Source of the DNA: Pseudoduganella lutea
Lineage (GTDB): Bacteria > Pseudomonadota > Gammaproteobacteria > Burkholderiales > Burkholderiaceae_D
NCBI RefSeq assembly: GCF_004209755.1
Contig: NZ_CP035913.1
Location: forward strand, 3,906,001 to 3,970,000
Reading direction: 5' to 3'
DNA length: 64,000 nt
Positions 10,202 to 19,497 of this stretch are shown piece by piece. The notes beneath the pieces are model-generated. The model made no database searches. It was given only the letters and a program-made list of their open reading frames with translations, and was not told where the DNA came from. Each line of letters opens with the position of its first letter. Within the stretch, counting starts at the first letter, position 1. Both the position numbers and the translations under genes were made by a program.

Positions 10202-11340
10202 AGGCCCTTGCAACCTTGCTGGCCATGCTGCTCCTGTTATGGGCACTGCCGGCGGCCGCGCACAAGCCCAGCGACAGCTACCTGGCACTGGCCGTCGAGG
10301 GCAAGCACATCGAGGGCCGCTGGGACATCGCGCTGCGCGATCTCGACGTGGCGCTGGGGCTGGACGCCGATGGCGACGGCCAACTGACATGGCAGGAAAT
10401 CCAGGACCGCCACGGGGCGATCGCCGCCTATGCGCTGTCGCGGCTGAGCATTGCCGCCGGCGGCGCGCCATGCACGCTGGTCGCCGGGCCGCAGCAGGTC
10501 GACGACCACACGGATGGCGCCTACACGGTGCTGCCGCTGCGGGGCACCTGTGCCGTGATACCCCGCGAACTGACCATCGCCTACCGGCTGTTCGGCGACA
10601 CCGACGCGCAGCACCGCGGCCTGCTGCGGCTCGGAGAGGGCGACAACCCGCGCACGGCGATCCTCGGTGGCGAACGGCCGGTGCAGACGGTGCCGCTGTC
10701 GCAGGCCGGCGCGGACGGTCACGCATTGGCCCAATTTGTCGCTTACCTGCGCCATGGCGCCTGGCATATCTGGATCGGCTACGACCACGTGCTGTTCCTT
10801 GTCTCGCTGCTGCTGCCCGCCGTGCTGGTGCGGCGCGACGGCGCCTGGCAGCGCGTGCCCGCGTTCCGTGGCGCCGCCACCGACGTGCTCAAGACGGTCA
10901 CCGCGTTCACCGTGGCCCACTCGGTAACGCTGGCGCTTGCCGCGCTGGGCGTGCTGGCGCCGCCATCGCGCTGGGTCGAGTCGGCGATCGCCGCTTCCGT
11001 GGTCGTGGCCGCGCTGAACAATGTCTGGCCCCTGGTCCCGGGACCGCGCTGGGCCGCCGCGTTGATCTTCGGTCTCGTGCATGGCTTCGGCTTTGCCGGC
11101 GTGCTGGCCGACCTGGGCCTGCCGCGCGGTGCGCTGGCCGTTTCGCTGCTGGGATTCAACCTGGGCGTGGAACTGGGCCAGCTGGCCATCGTGGCCGCGG
11201 TGCTGCCGGCAGCCTGGCTGCTGCGCGACACGTTTGCCTACCGCCGGGTGCTGCTGCCGGCCGGTTCGCTGGCGATCGCCCTGGTCGCCATGGTCTGGCT
11301 GGGCGAGCGCGCCTTCGATGTGAAATTGCCGGGAGTCTGA
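10198..11340 (+). CDS. HupE/UreJ-like membrane protein with an N-terminal EF-hand
   Basis: A 380-residue protein. A signal peptide (about 1-21) is followed by an extracytoplasmic domain (HKPSDSYLALAV) and a perfect EF-hand loop at 56-67 (DADGDGQLTWQE, acidic ligands at positions 1, 3, 5 and 12). Seven or so membrane helices follow from about residue 180, with GYDHVLFLVSLLLP and TAFTVAHSVTLALA, the patterns of the HupE/UreJ_2 family. Related HupE/UreJ proteins are nickel permeases or hydrogenase/urease accessory proteins, but no hydrogenase or urease gene is here. The GTG start overlaps the TPR stop as GTGA. The next gene starts two bases after the TGA. Confidence 0.85.
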   Translation: MKALATLLAMLLLLWALPAAAHKPSDSYLALAVEGKHIEGRWDIALRDLDVALGLDADGDGQLTWQEIQDRHGAIAAYALSRLSIAAGGAPCTLVAGPQQVDDHTDGAYTVLPLRGTCAVIPRELTIAYRLFGDTDAQHRGLLRLGEGDNPRTAILGGERPVQTVPLSQAGADGHALAQFVAYLRHGAWHIWIGYDHVLFLVSLLLPAVLVRRDGAWQRVPAFRGAATDVLKTVTAFTVAHSVTLALAALGVLAPPSRWVESAIAASVVVAALNNVWPLVPGPRWAAALIFGLVHGFGFAGVLADLGLPRGALAVSLLGFNLGVELGQLAIVAAVLPAAWLLRDTFAYRRVLLPAGSLAIALVAMVWLGERAFDVKLPGV

Positions 11341-11342
11341 TC

Positions 11343-13334
11343 ATGTTGCGAACCATTGTCACCGCGGGCGGCGTGCTCGCGACGGCCTGCTGCGCGGCCG
11401 CCGAACCCGGCATGGCGTTCGTCCCCGTCGTGGAGGTCGTCGGCCAGCGCATCGGCGGCATCGACACCGCCAGCGCCGGCAGCGTGGGGGCGGCGGAGAT
11501 CGCGGCCCGGCCGCTGCTGCGTACCGGCGAACTGCTGGAATTCGTGCCGGGCCTTGCCGTGACCCAGCACAGTGGCGACGGCAAGGCCAACCAGTACTTC
11601 CTGCGTGGCTTCAACCTCGATCACGGCACCGATTTCGCCACCTTCGTCGACGGCATGCCCGTCAACATGCGCAGCCATGCGCATGGCCAGGGCTACTCGG
11701 ACCTGAACTTCGTGATTCCCGAACTGGTACGGCGCATCGACTATCGCAAGGGGCCGTATGCGGCGGCCGACGGCGATTTTGCCTCCGCCGGCAGTGCGCG
11801 CATCGGGCTGGCCGACACGGTGCCCGATGCCGCCACTGTCACCGTCGGCCGGCACGGTTACCGGCGCGTGCTGCTGGCCGGCACGATCAGGGAAAGCAAT
11901 ACCGGTCGCCTGCTGTATGGCCTCGACGTGCAGCGCAAGGACGGACCATGGAACGTGCCGGAAGATGTGCGCCGGCTGTCGGGCGTGCTGCGCTGGAGCG
12001 ACGGCGGTGGCGACGATGGCTGGCACGTGACGGCGATGGCCTACCGCAACCGCTGGCAGGCCACGGACCAGATACCGCTGCGCGCCGTGGCGCAGGTCGG
12101 CCGCTTCGGCAGCCTCGATGCCAGCGATGGCGGGCGCGCGTCGCGCTACAGCCTGTCCGCCGGGCGGTATGGCCCATGGGGCGGCGGCCGCGTCGAACTG
12201 AACGCCTACGTGGTGCGCTCGGCGCTCGACCTGTACAGCAATTTCACCTACGCGCTGGACCGCCCGGAAGAGGGCGACCAGTTCCGCCAGAGCGAGCGGC
12301 GCACGACCGTGGGGCTGGACGCGGCATGGTCGTGGCGCGGCACGCTGGCCGGACTGGACCTGGCCAACCGCGCCGGTGTGCAGGTACGCGGCGACCGGCT
12401 GTCCCCTGTCGGGCTGTACACGACGGTGGCGCGGCGCACCACGGCCACGGTGCGCGAGGACCGCGTGCGCGAAACCAGCGCGGGCGTGTTCGCCGAAACC
12501 TCGGCACACTGGACGCCATGGCTGCGCACGGTGGCCGGGCTGCGCGGCGAAGCCTTCCGTTTCAGCGTCACCGGGCGCCGCGAGGAGGCCACGATCGTCA
12601 CGCCGAAGCTGTCCATCGTTGCCGGGCCATGGCAGGGCACGGAACTGTTCTTCAATGCCGGTCACGGCTTCCACAGCAACGATGCGCGCGGCGTGGTCGA
12701 TGGCGTGACGCCGCTGGTGCGCACGCGCGGCGTGGAGGCCGGCGTGCGCAGCGAACTGGCGTGGGGACTGGAAACGTCATTGACGGCGTGGCGCCTGGCG
12801 AGCGGCTCGGAACTGGTGTACGTGGGCGACGCCGGTACCACGGAACCGAGCCGCGCCAGCCGGCGGCATGGCATCGAATGGAATGTGCACTATGCGAAAG
12901 GACCGTGGCGGGCCGACATGGACGTGGCCGCGTCGCGGGCCCGCTACACGCAGCCGGCGGAGGAGGGCGACCGGGTGCCCGGCGCGCTGGCCCGGATGGC
13001 GGCGCTGGACGTGAGCTACGTGCCGGCGGGCGGGGGCTGGTCCGGCGGGGTCAACCTGCGGCACCTGGGGCCGCGCGCGCTGGTGGAAGACGGCAGCGTG
13101 CATTCGCGGGCGTCCACGCTGGCCGGCGCACGGGTCGGCTACCGCTTCGGCGGGGGTGCGCAGCTCACGCTCGACGTGTTCAACCTGTTCGACCGCCGTG
13201 CCAGCGATATCGAGTATTACTATGCCTCCCGGCTGCCGGAAGAGGCGCGGGCGGGGAGCGAAGCGCAGGATGACGTGCACTTCCACCCCGTCGAACCGCG
13301 CACGGTGCGGCTGACCCTGGCCTACGCCTTCTGA
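11343..13334 (+). CDS. TonB-dependent receptor, short form
   Basis: A 663-residue outer-membrane receptor. The signal peptide (about 1-20) is followed by a plug domain with VPVVEVVGQRIGG, LLEFVPGLAVTQHSGDGKAN and FLRGFNLDHGTDFATFVDG. The barrel ends in LTLAYAF with a C-terminal Phe, as required for outer-membrane insertion. Receptors with the phrase NLDHGTDF and an HAHGQGYSDLNF loop often go with metal-related clusters (recollection, not checked). As last gene of the DUF4331-TPR-HupE operon it probably provides the outer-membrane step of the same uptake or sensing pathway. The start overlaps the previous stop region and is translationally close-packed. Confidence 0.88.
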   Translation: MLRTIVTAGGVLATACCAAAEPGMAFVPVVEVVGQRIGGIDTASAGSVGAAEIAARPLLRTGELLEFVPGLAVTQHSGDGKANQYFLRGFNLDHGTDFATFVDGMPVNMRSHAHGQGYSDLNFVIPELVRRIDYRKGPYAAADGDFASAGSARIGLADTVPDAATVTVGRHGYRRVLLAGTIRESNTGRLLYGLDVQRKDGPWNVPEDVRRLSGVLRWSDGGGDDGWHVTAMAYRNRWQATDQIPLRAVAQVGRFGSLDASDGGRASRYSLSAGRYGPWGGGRVELNAYVVRSALDLYSNFTYALDRPEEGDQFRQSERRTTVGLDAAWSWRGTLAGLDLANRAGVQVRGDRLSPVGLYTTVARRTTATVREDRVRETSAGVFAETSAHWTPWLRTVAGLRGEAFRFSVTGRREEATIVTPKLSIVAGPWQGTELFFNAGHGFHSNDARGVVDGVTPLVRTRGVEAGVRSELAWGLETSLTAWRLASGSELVYVGDAGTTEPSRASRRHGIEWNVHYAKGPWRADMDVAASRARYTQPAEEGDRVPGALARMAALDVSYVPAGGGWSGGVNLRHLGPRALVEDGSVHSRASTLAGARVGYRFGGGAQLTLDVFNLFDRRASDIEYYYASRLPEEARAGSEAQDDVHFHPVEPRTVRLTLAYAF

Positions 13335-13347
13335 TCACGCCGTTCGA

Positions 13348-14037
13348 TCACAAATGTACCCAGGCCCCCTTGTAGAGCACGGGCCCGGTGGGCGCGTTCG
13401 GATTGGGCGAACCGCCCTTCGGCTCCAGGCTGACGGCCAGCAGCGCGACATCCGGCCCCAGCGCCCGGTCGGTGATTGCGATCGCGGCGGTGCCCCGCTC
13501 GTCGAGGATGCCCAGCGAGCGTGGCGTGCCGGCCTGCGTGATGGCCCACAGCTGCAGCGTGCGGTCGTCCGGCACCGGCGTGCCGTTGACGGCGCGGATT
13601 GCGATCACGTTGTTGCGGCGGTCCGCCGTCACGACCAGCGCGGCCCGCGCGCTGTCGTCCGTCAGCGCGGCAAAGGTGTCGATGCGCTGTGCCGGCTCCT
13701 GCACCGCCAGTACCACTGCCAGGGCCAAGGCCGCGGCCGTCGAGGCACCCGCCAGCATGCGCCACCATTGCAGCGGCTCGCGGTACCACGGCTGCGCCGC
13801 ATCCTGCAGGCGCAGCCGCCGGGCGATGCCCTGCCAGACGCGCGCCGGCGGCTGCCGCGATGGGGCGAATTCGGCCAGCGGCATCAGCCTGTCCTGCCAC
13901 TCGGCCACGGTGCGGCGCAATGCCGCATCCCCGTGCAGCCAGCCTTCGAAGCGGCGCCGTGCGCCGCCGCGCAGCGTGCCGAGCACGTATTCGCCCGCCA
14001 GGCGGTCGCACAGGTCGGGATGGTCGCGGTGGTTCAT
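13348..14037 (-). CDS. Anti-sigma factor, RskA type
   Basis: A 229-residue single-pass membrane protein that would hold the adjacent ECF sigma factor inactive. The cytoplasmic part has the HPDLCDRLAGEYVLGTLRGGARRRFEGW pattern of zinc-free anti-sigma domains at about 5-32. One membrane helix is at about 93-112 (MLAGASTAAALALAVVLAV). The outer RskA-like domain contains LQLWAI and LGILDERGTAAIAI and ends VLYKGAWVHL. The start at 14037 overlaps the sigma stop by four bases (ATGA). An upstream in-frame extension to 14094 is read only because it lies in the sigma gene. It converges with the TonB receptor gene. Confidence 0.92.
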   Translation of the reverse strand: MNHRDHPDLCDRLAGEYVLGTLRGGARRRFEGWLHGDAALRRTVAEWQDRLMPLAEFAPSRQPPARVWQGIARRLRLQDAAQPWYREPLQWWRMLAGASTAAALALAVVLAVQEPAQRIDTFAALTDDSARAALVVTADRRNNVIAIRAVNGTPVPDDRTLQLWAITQAGTPRSLGILDERGTAAIAITDRALGPDVALLAVSLEPKGGSPNPNAPTGPVLYKGAWVHL

Positions 14038-14627
14038 GCGACCTCCCCGCGCGTGAGACACGTCTTGAGCTTGTCCAGGCCGCGGCGGATCCACGTCTTG
14101 ACGGTGCCCAGTGGCAGCGCCAGCTGCTGCGCCACTTCGCCGTGGGTCAGGTCATGGAAGAACGCCAGGCCGATCGCCTGCCGGTGGCGGCGCTCCAGCG
14201 TGTCCATGCAGCGCGCCAGTGCCTGCGCGTCCACCGAGCATTGGTGCGCCTCGGCCGGCCCGTTGGCCGTTGCGGCCAGCGCTTCGACCACGTCGCGGTC
14301 GAAGGCCGCGGCATCGATTTCCACCGTGCCTTCATCGCCCTGGCGGCGGCGCACGTCGAGCGCCTTGTTGCGCACGATCGTTGCCATCCATGTCATCGGC
14401 GCGGCCAGGCCAGGCTGGTAAGTGGCGGCTGCGTGCCAGATGGCCACGAAGCCATCCTGCAACGCCTCTTCGGCCAGCTCGTGCTTGTGCAATACGCGCA
14501 GCGCGAAGCCGAACAGTTTCGGTGACGTGGCATCGTACAGTGCACGGAACGCGTGGGCGTCGTGGCGGGCGGTGTCGCGCAGCAGTGCGCGTAACTGGTC
14601 GGGATCGGTGTGGGCGTCGTAGGGCAC
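14034..14627 (-). CDS. ECF-type RNA polymerase sigma factor
   Basis: A 197-residue alternative sigma factor. Region 2 spans about 25-95, with HAFRALYDATSPKLFGFALRV and the -10-binding segment EEALQDGFVAIWHAA plus TWMATIVRNKALDVRRR. Region 4 spans about 140-192, with HRQAIGLAFFHDLTHGEVAQQL and the recognition helix PLGTVKTWIRRGLDKLK. Together with the downstream RskA-like gene it forms a sigma/anti-sigma pair of the SigK/RpoE kind. The start is a GTG at 14627 without a clear ribosome-binding site. The pair faces the DUF4331 operon tail-to-tail, so that operon may be its target; no shared promoter was proven. Confidence 0.93.
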   Translation of the reverse strand: MPYDAHTDPDQLRALLRDTARHDAHAFRALYDATSPKLFGFALRVLHKHELAEEALQDGFVAIWHAAATYQPGLAAPMTWMATIVRNKALDVRRRQGDEGTVEIDAAAFDRDVVEALAATANGPAEAHQCSVDAQALARCMDTLERRHRQAIGLAFFHDLTHGEVAQQLALPLGTVKTWIRRGLDKLKTCLTRGEVA

Positions 14628-14752
14628 GGGGGCCTTGTGCTGGTAATGGAGGGTGATAACATTTTTGTAAGTTCAGGGTAACGCGGTTCGCCCGGCCCGG
14701 CAAGCACTGGCACGCTTTACAATGGCCGCCTCTCATTCCGATCGGAGCCTGC

Positions 14753-16185
14753 ATGCGCCTCTTTTCCCTTGCCGCCCTGGCCTGCCTCGCATCCCCGGGC
14801 GCGTTGTTTGCCCAACCCTTGGCCCAGCCTGCAGCCCAACCCGCGACCGTGCGCGTCGACTACCTCCACAGCGGCAATGCGCTGTCGGAAGGGTATGCGC
14901 TGGACCGCGTGGTGATCGAACCGCTGCCGTGGCCGGGCGACATGACGCGCACGCTGGACGACACGGACCGGGGCATCAACAAGGTCGAAGTGGTCGACGC
15001 GAAAACGGGCAGGCTGCTGTACTCGCGCGGCTTCTCGACCGTGTTCGGCGAATGGAAGACCACGGAAGAAGCGGCGAAGGCCACGCGCGCGTTCGGCGAA
15101 TCGGTGCGCTTCCCGAAGCCCGATGCGCCGGTCAGGGTGCGCATCCTGAAACGGGACGAGCGCAACCAGTTCTCGATCGTGTGGACGGCCGACATCGACA
15201 CCGATGCGCTCGACGTCGTGCGCAAGCAGCCGCCGGCGCCGGCGAAACCGATACCGATCCGCGTCAGCGGCCCATCGCCGGCGAAGGTCGACCTGCTCAT
15301 CCTCGGCGATGGCTACACGCAGGCCGAGCTGGGGAAATTCGAACGGACGGCGAAGAAGCTGGCCGATTACCTGTTCACCGTGTCGCCTTTCAAGGAACGG
15401 GCGCAGGATTTCAACGTGTGGGGCCTGGCGGTCCCCACGGAAGCCTCGGGGTGAGCCGGCCGTCGACGGGCACGCACCATGCCTCCGCGCTGAACACGCG
15501 CTACGATATCTTCGGCAGCGAGCGCTACGTGCTGACGACCGATAACCGCGCACTGCGCGACATCGCCCAGCATGCGCCATACGAGTTCATCGAAATCCTC
15601 GTCAACAACGATACGTATGGCGGTGGCGGCATCTACGGCCAGTTCAGCACGGCCGCGGCGAACAATGACTGGGCCAATTACCTGTTCGTGCACGAGTTCG
15701 GCCACCACTTCGCCGGGCTGGCGGACGAGTACTACACCTCGCCCGTCGCCTATGCGGCCAGTCCCGGCCGGCCCGAGCCGTGGGAACCGAACGTGACGGC
15801 GCTGCACGACCCGGCCAACATCAAGTGGAAGCATTTCGTGAAGGCCCGCACGCCGCTGCCGACGCCATGGCCGAAGGCCGAATACGAGGCGCATTCGCGG
15901 GAATACCAGAAAGTGCGTGCGCAACTGCGCAAGGACAACCGGCCCGAAAGCGAGATGAGCAAGCTCTTTGCCGACGACCTGGCCTGGACCGGCCGACTGT
16001 TCTCGAAGGCCCCGCATGCCAGGACCGTGGGGGCGTTCGAAGGCGCGAACTACGAGGCGCAAGGTTACTACCGCTCGCAGCAGCAGTGCCTGATGTTCGA
16101 CCGCAGCGAGGCGTTCTGCGCCGTGTGCGCGGCGGCGGTGGAGCAGACCATCGACCTGTATTCACGGCCGGGCTCGCCTCGGTAG
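14753..16185 (+). pseudogene. M64-family (IgA-protease-like) secreted metallopeptidase, frameshifted
   Basis: Secreted zinc peptidase of family M64, broken by one base. The first part (14753-15454, 233 codons) has a signal peptide (ending ALFAQ), an N-terminal beta domain and VDLLILGDGYTQAELGKF, then stops at TGA 15452-15454. The sequence goes on in the +2 frame from about 15451 with VSRPSTGTHHASALNTRYD, the zinc motif HEFGHHFAGLADEYY and a Cys-rich end. The stop follows a run of four G (15448-15451); a fifth G would join the halves as ...EASGVSRPS. This can be a true inactivating deletion, phase variation, programmed slippage or a sequencing error. Both halves keep good coding quality, so any break is recent. 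Confidence 0.88.
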
Positions 16186-16313
16186 GTTCGTAAGAAAGAT
16201 AACAAAATGTTACTACGTTCGCTGGCGCACAGTGGATAGCGGCAGGAAACTTTATTCTGGATACGTGACAAGACAGAACGCATTCAAATAAAACCACTGG
16301 AAAGGTGTCAATC

Positions 16314-16781
16314 ATGAACAAACTGCTCGCAACCCTGATCGCCGGCGTCTTTGCTACTTCCGCTTACGCCCAGTCCAACGATGTTGCCGAGGCACGCGCC
16401 GAAGCCCAGCACGACATCGCCAAGGCGCAGGAAAAAGAAGCGAAGAAAGTGGCCAACGCAAACGAAGATGTCGCAAAAGCGCAATCCAAGGCCAACGAAA
16501 AGGTCGCCAAGGCCCAGAACAAAGCCAACAAGGAACACCTGAAGGCCGGCGAAAAAGTGGCTGACGCCGATCCGGAAGACCGCCTGAAGGCTGAAGCCAA
16601 GGCCGACAAGAAAATCGCCGGCGCCGATGCCAAGGCCGCGAAAACCATCGCCAAGGCCGATGCCAAGGTAGCCGAGAAAGCGGTCGAAGCGGACAAGGAA
16701 AAAGCCCTGGCCGCCGCGAAAACCCAGGAAGCCATCGCCAAGGCCAATGCCGACGTGAAGAAGGAAGCTGCCAAGCACTAA
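16314..16781 (+). CDS. Small exported Ala/Lys-rich repeat protein
   Basis: A 155-residue protein with a signal peptide (MNKLLATLIAGVFATSAYAQ). The mature chain is almost entirely Ala, Lys, Glu and Asp in quasi-repeats such as KAQSKANEKVAKAQNKANK and AKADAKVAEKA, predicting one long amphipathic helix or coiled coil. It resembles histone-H1-like tails in composition, but the signal peptide argues for a periplasmic or cell-surface place. GGAAAGG at 16298-16304 fits the ATG at 16314. It stands alone and ends at a strong terminator hairpin. The function is unknown. Confidence 0.8.
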   Translation: MNKLLATLIAGVFATSAYAQSNDVAEARAEAQHDIAKAQEKEAKKVANANEDVAKAQSKANEKVAKAQNKANKEHLKAGEKVADADPEDRLKAEAKADKKIAGADAKAAKTIAKADAKVAEKAVEADKEKALAAAKTQEAIAKANADVKKEAAKH

Positions 16782-16807
16782 GCTGACAGCGGACAGCTGA
16801 ACCGTCC

Positions 16808-16871
16808 AACGGCCGAGCCCGTGTCCACCCTGGGGTCAACCCCGGAAGTGGACACGGGCTCGGCCGTTTTT
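16808..16871 (+). terminator. Long-stem terminator after the Ala/Lys-rich gene
   Basis: Perfect 21-base inverted arms (16808-16828 and 16848-16868) around a loop that itself can pair (GGGG...CCCC), followed by a T run at 16867-16871. It starts 26 bases after the stop codon at 16781. The long perfect arms are more like a mobile palindromic element than an ordinary terminator. Confidence 0.8.
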
Positions 16872-16892
16872 GTTTCCGGCGCGGATTCTGCT

Positions 16893-17039
16893 GCGGTTGG
16901 CTGCTTGATGTCGGCCACCGGTTTTTACATGATGTTGCCGATTTCCGAGCAAAAACCGGTGTCCGACATATTTTCCGGATGAAGCCCGGAAAAAATGTCC
17001 GACACCAAGCGCGCGGTTGGCTGCTTGATGTCGGCCACC
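16893..17039. repeat. Pair of 27-base direct repeats framing a hairpin element (family I, copy 1)
   Basis: The same 27 bases (GCGGTTGGCTGCTTG...) occur at 16893-16919 and 17013-17039. Between them lie an ACCGGTTTTT / AAAAACCGGT inverted pair (16917-16926 and 16951-16960) and a second hairpin with arms at 16958-16978 and 16986-17006, starting GGTGTCCGAC. The same architecture occurs at 50824-50963 and 55461-55578. Confidence 0.75.
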
Positions 17040-17062
17040 AGCGCGCAGGCGCTGCCGCAATG

Positions 17063-17091
17063 AAAAAAGCCCGGGCATCGACCCGGGCTTT
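17063..17091 (-). terminator. Terminator of the parE-hscC-J-parC run
   Basis: On the minus strand a ten-base stem AAAGCCCGGG / CCCGGGCTTT with a six-base loop is followed by a T run. It lies 34 bases beyond the parC stop. Confidence 0.85.
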
Positions 17092-17124
17092 GACCATCGG
17101 CAGCGCCAGCGCGGCGACCGTGAA

Positions 17125-19467
17125 TCAGTTCGGCACGAGCCCCGTCGGCTTGATGCGCGTCGGCATCGGCTTGCCCTTCTTCGCGCGCTTGCCGAAGTGT
17201 TCGCCCTCGGCCAGCGCGTTCGGCGTCATGCGTTCTTCCTTGGCCTTCTGCGCATTGCCGATGCCCTGCACGGTCACACCCTTTTGCGTGATCGCGCAGG
17301 CCGCCACCAGCTTTTCCTTCGGGTCCAGGTCCATCAGGATCACGCCGCGGCCGCCGTTCGACAGCACCTTCATCTCGTCCATGCCGAACACGAGCAGGCG
17401 CGATTTCTCGGAGATGACGGCGATCGCGCTGGCATCGGCCACCACCACGCTCGGCGCCAGCGGCTTCGCGCCATCGTCCAGCGTGAGGAAGGCCTTGCCG
17501 CTCTTCTGGCGGCTGACCATGTCGCCCGCCTTCGTGATGAAGCCGAAGCCGGCGTCGGAGGCCATCAGCAGCTGTGTCGATGCAGGGCCGGCGAAGTAGT
17601 GCAGCAGGCGTGCGCCGCCGGACAGGTCCACCAGCGTGGTGATTGGCACGCCGTCGCCGCGGGCGTTGGGCAATGCCGCCACGGGCACCGAATACACGCG
17701 GCCGTTGTCGCCGAAGCCGAGCAGGGTATCGACGGTGCGGCATTCGATCGCATCGTGCAGCGCGTCGCCCGCCTTGAACGTGAACTGGCTCCGCTCGTGG
17801 CCGATGCCGGTGCGTGCGCGCACCCAGCCTTTCTGCGAAATGATCACGGTCACCGGTTCGTCGACGATCTTCTGTTCCACGGTGGCGCGCTGTGCTTCCT
17901 CGATCAGCGTGCGGCGCGCGTCGCCATACTGTTTTGCATCGGCCTCGATCTCGCGGATGATCAGGCGCTTCATCGACGAAGGATTGTCGAGCAGGTCCTG
18001 CAGCGTGCCCTTTTCCTTGCGCAGCTCGGCCAGTTCCTGCTGGATCTTGATCGCTTCCAGGCGCGCCAGCTGGCGCAGCCGGATCTCGAGGATATCCTCG
18101 GCCTGCCGGTCGGAGAGGTTGAAGCGGGCGATCAGTGCCGCCTTCGGCTCGTCCGAATTGCGGATGATGTGGATCACCTCGTCGATGTTCAGCAGGATCG
18201 TTTCACGGCCTTCCAGGATATGGATGCGGTCGTCGACCTTGGCCAGGCGGTGCTGCGTGCGGCGGGTAACGGTGGCAAAGCGGAAGGCGATCCACTCGCC
18301 GAGGATGTCGCCCAGGCCCTTCTGGCGCGGCCGGCCGTCGCCGCCGATCATCACGAGGTTCATCGGCGCCGACGTTTCCAGCGATGTATGCGCCAGCAGC
18401 ATCAGCATGAATTCGTTCTGGTCCTGGTTCTTCGATTTCGGTTCGAACACGAGGCGCACGGGCGCGGCGCGGCCCGATTCGTCGCGGATCGTGTCCAGCG
18501 CGCCGAGGATCTGCTGCTTCAATGCCAGCTGTTCCGGCGACAGCGCCTTCTTGCCCAGCTTGACCTTCGGATTCGTCAGTTCCTCGATTTCCTCCAGCAC
18601 CTTCTGCGACGACGTGCCCGGCGGCAGTTCATACACGACCGCCTGCCACTGGCCGCGCGCCAGCTCCTCGATCTTCCAGCGTGCCCGCACCTTCATGCTG
18701 CCACGGCCGGATGCGTACATGTCGGCGATCTGCGCCTGCGGCGTGATCAACTGGCCGCCGCCCGGGAAGTCCGGGCCCGGCACCAGTTCCATCAGCTCGC
18801 CGTGCGTGATCTTCGGATTGCGGATCAGTGCCACGGTGGCGGCGGCCACTTCGCGCAGGTTGTGCGACGGGATCTCGGTGGCCATGCCCACGGCAATGCC
18901 GGATGCGCCGTTCAGCAGCGTCATCGGCAGGCGGGCCGGCAGCAGCGCCGGTTCTTCCGTCGAGCCGTCGTAGTTCGGGATGAAGTCCACGGTACCGTGG
19001 CCGATCTCGTCGAGCAGCAGTTTCGCGATCGGCGTCAGGCGCGCTTCGGTATAGCGCATCGCCGCGGCGCCGTCGCCGTCGCGCGAGCCGAAGTTGCCCT
19101 GGCCGTCGATCAGCGGATAGCGCAGCGAGAAGTCCTGCGCCATGCGCACCAGCGCGTCGTACACGGACTGGTCGCCGTGCGGGTGCAATTTGCCCAGCAC
19201 GTCGCCGACCACGGTGGCGCTCTTGCGCGGCTTGGCCGTGGCGTTCAGCCCCAGTTCGTTCATCGAATACAGGATGCGGCGCTGCACCGGCTTCTGGCCG
19301 TCGCACACGTCGGGCAGGGCGCGGCCCTTGACGACGGAAATCGCGTAGTCGAGGTAGGCGCGTTCGGCAAAGGTGGACAGGGTCAGCGATTCGCCGCCGT
19401 CGCCGCCATTGCCGTCGTTCCCGTTATTGCCGGGGTTTTCGTCGAAGAGGTTTGCTTGATTGGACAT
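17125..19467 (-). CDS. parC: DNA topoisomerase IV subunit A
   Basis: Catalytic breakage-rejoining subunit of topoisomerase IV, which unlinks daughter chromosomes. The 780 residues include the winged-helix core with [12 protein letters not shown] and [27 protein letters not shown], the active-site tyrosine Y139 in RYTEARL, and a C-terminal set of beta-pinwheel blades (from about 500, for example [13 protein letters not shown]). In the quinolone-resistance region it has the normal [11 protein letters not shown] sequence. The first 26 residues are a poor Asn/Gly-rich lead. It is the last gene of a minus-strand run whose first gene is parE; two chaperone genes lie between them. Confidence 0.96.
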   Translation of the reverse strand: MSNQANLFDENPGNNGNDGNGGDGGESLTLSTFAERAYLDYAISVVKGRALPDVCDGQKPVQRRILYSMNELGLNATAKPRKSATVVGDVLGKLHPHGDQSVYDALVRMAQDFSLRYPLIDGQGNFGSRDGDGAAAMRYTEARLTPIAKLLLDEIGHGTVDFIPNYDGSTEEPALLPARLPMTLLNGASGIAVGMATEIPSHNLREVAAATVALIRNPKITHGELMELVPGPDFPGGGQLITPQAQIADMYASGRGSMKVRARWKIEELARGQWQAVVYELPPGTSSQKVLEEIEELTNPKVKLGKKALSPEQLALKQQILGALDTIRDESGRAAPVRLVFEPKSKNQDQNEFMLMLLAHTSLETSAPMNLVMIGGDGRPRQKGLGDILGEWIAFRFATVTRRTQHRLAKVDDRIHILEGRETILLNIDEVIHIIRNSDEPKAALIARFNLSDRQAEDILEIRLRQLARLEAIKIQQELAELRKEKGTLQDLLDNPSSMKRLIIREIEADAKQYGDARRTLIEEAQRATVEQKIVDEPVTVIISQKGWVRARTGIGHERSQFTFKAGDALHDAIECRTVDTLLGFGDNGRVYSVPVAALPNARGDGVPITTLVDLSGGARLLHYFAGPASTQLLMASDAGFGFITKAGDMVSRQKSGKAFLTLDDGAKPLAPSVVVADASAIAVISEKSRLLVFGMDEMKVLSNGGRGVILMDLDPKEKLVAACAITQKGVTVQGIGNAQKAKEERMTPNALAEGEHFGKRAKKGKPMPTRIKPTGLVPN

Positions 19468-19497
19468 CGTTTCGTATTCGGTGAAAAGTATTCGGAA

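Larger units (their letters stand above)
16782..17124. other. Gene-free stretch with palindromes and a 27-base direct repeat
   Basis: No gene was found in these 343 bases. They hold the terminator at 16808-16871, two copies of a 27-base direct repeat (16893-16919 and 17013-17039), a multi-hairpin element between them (about 16912-17006) and the parC terminator at 17063-17091. Confidence 0.75.
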
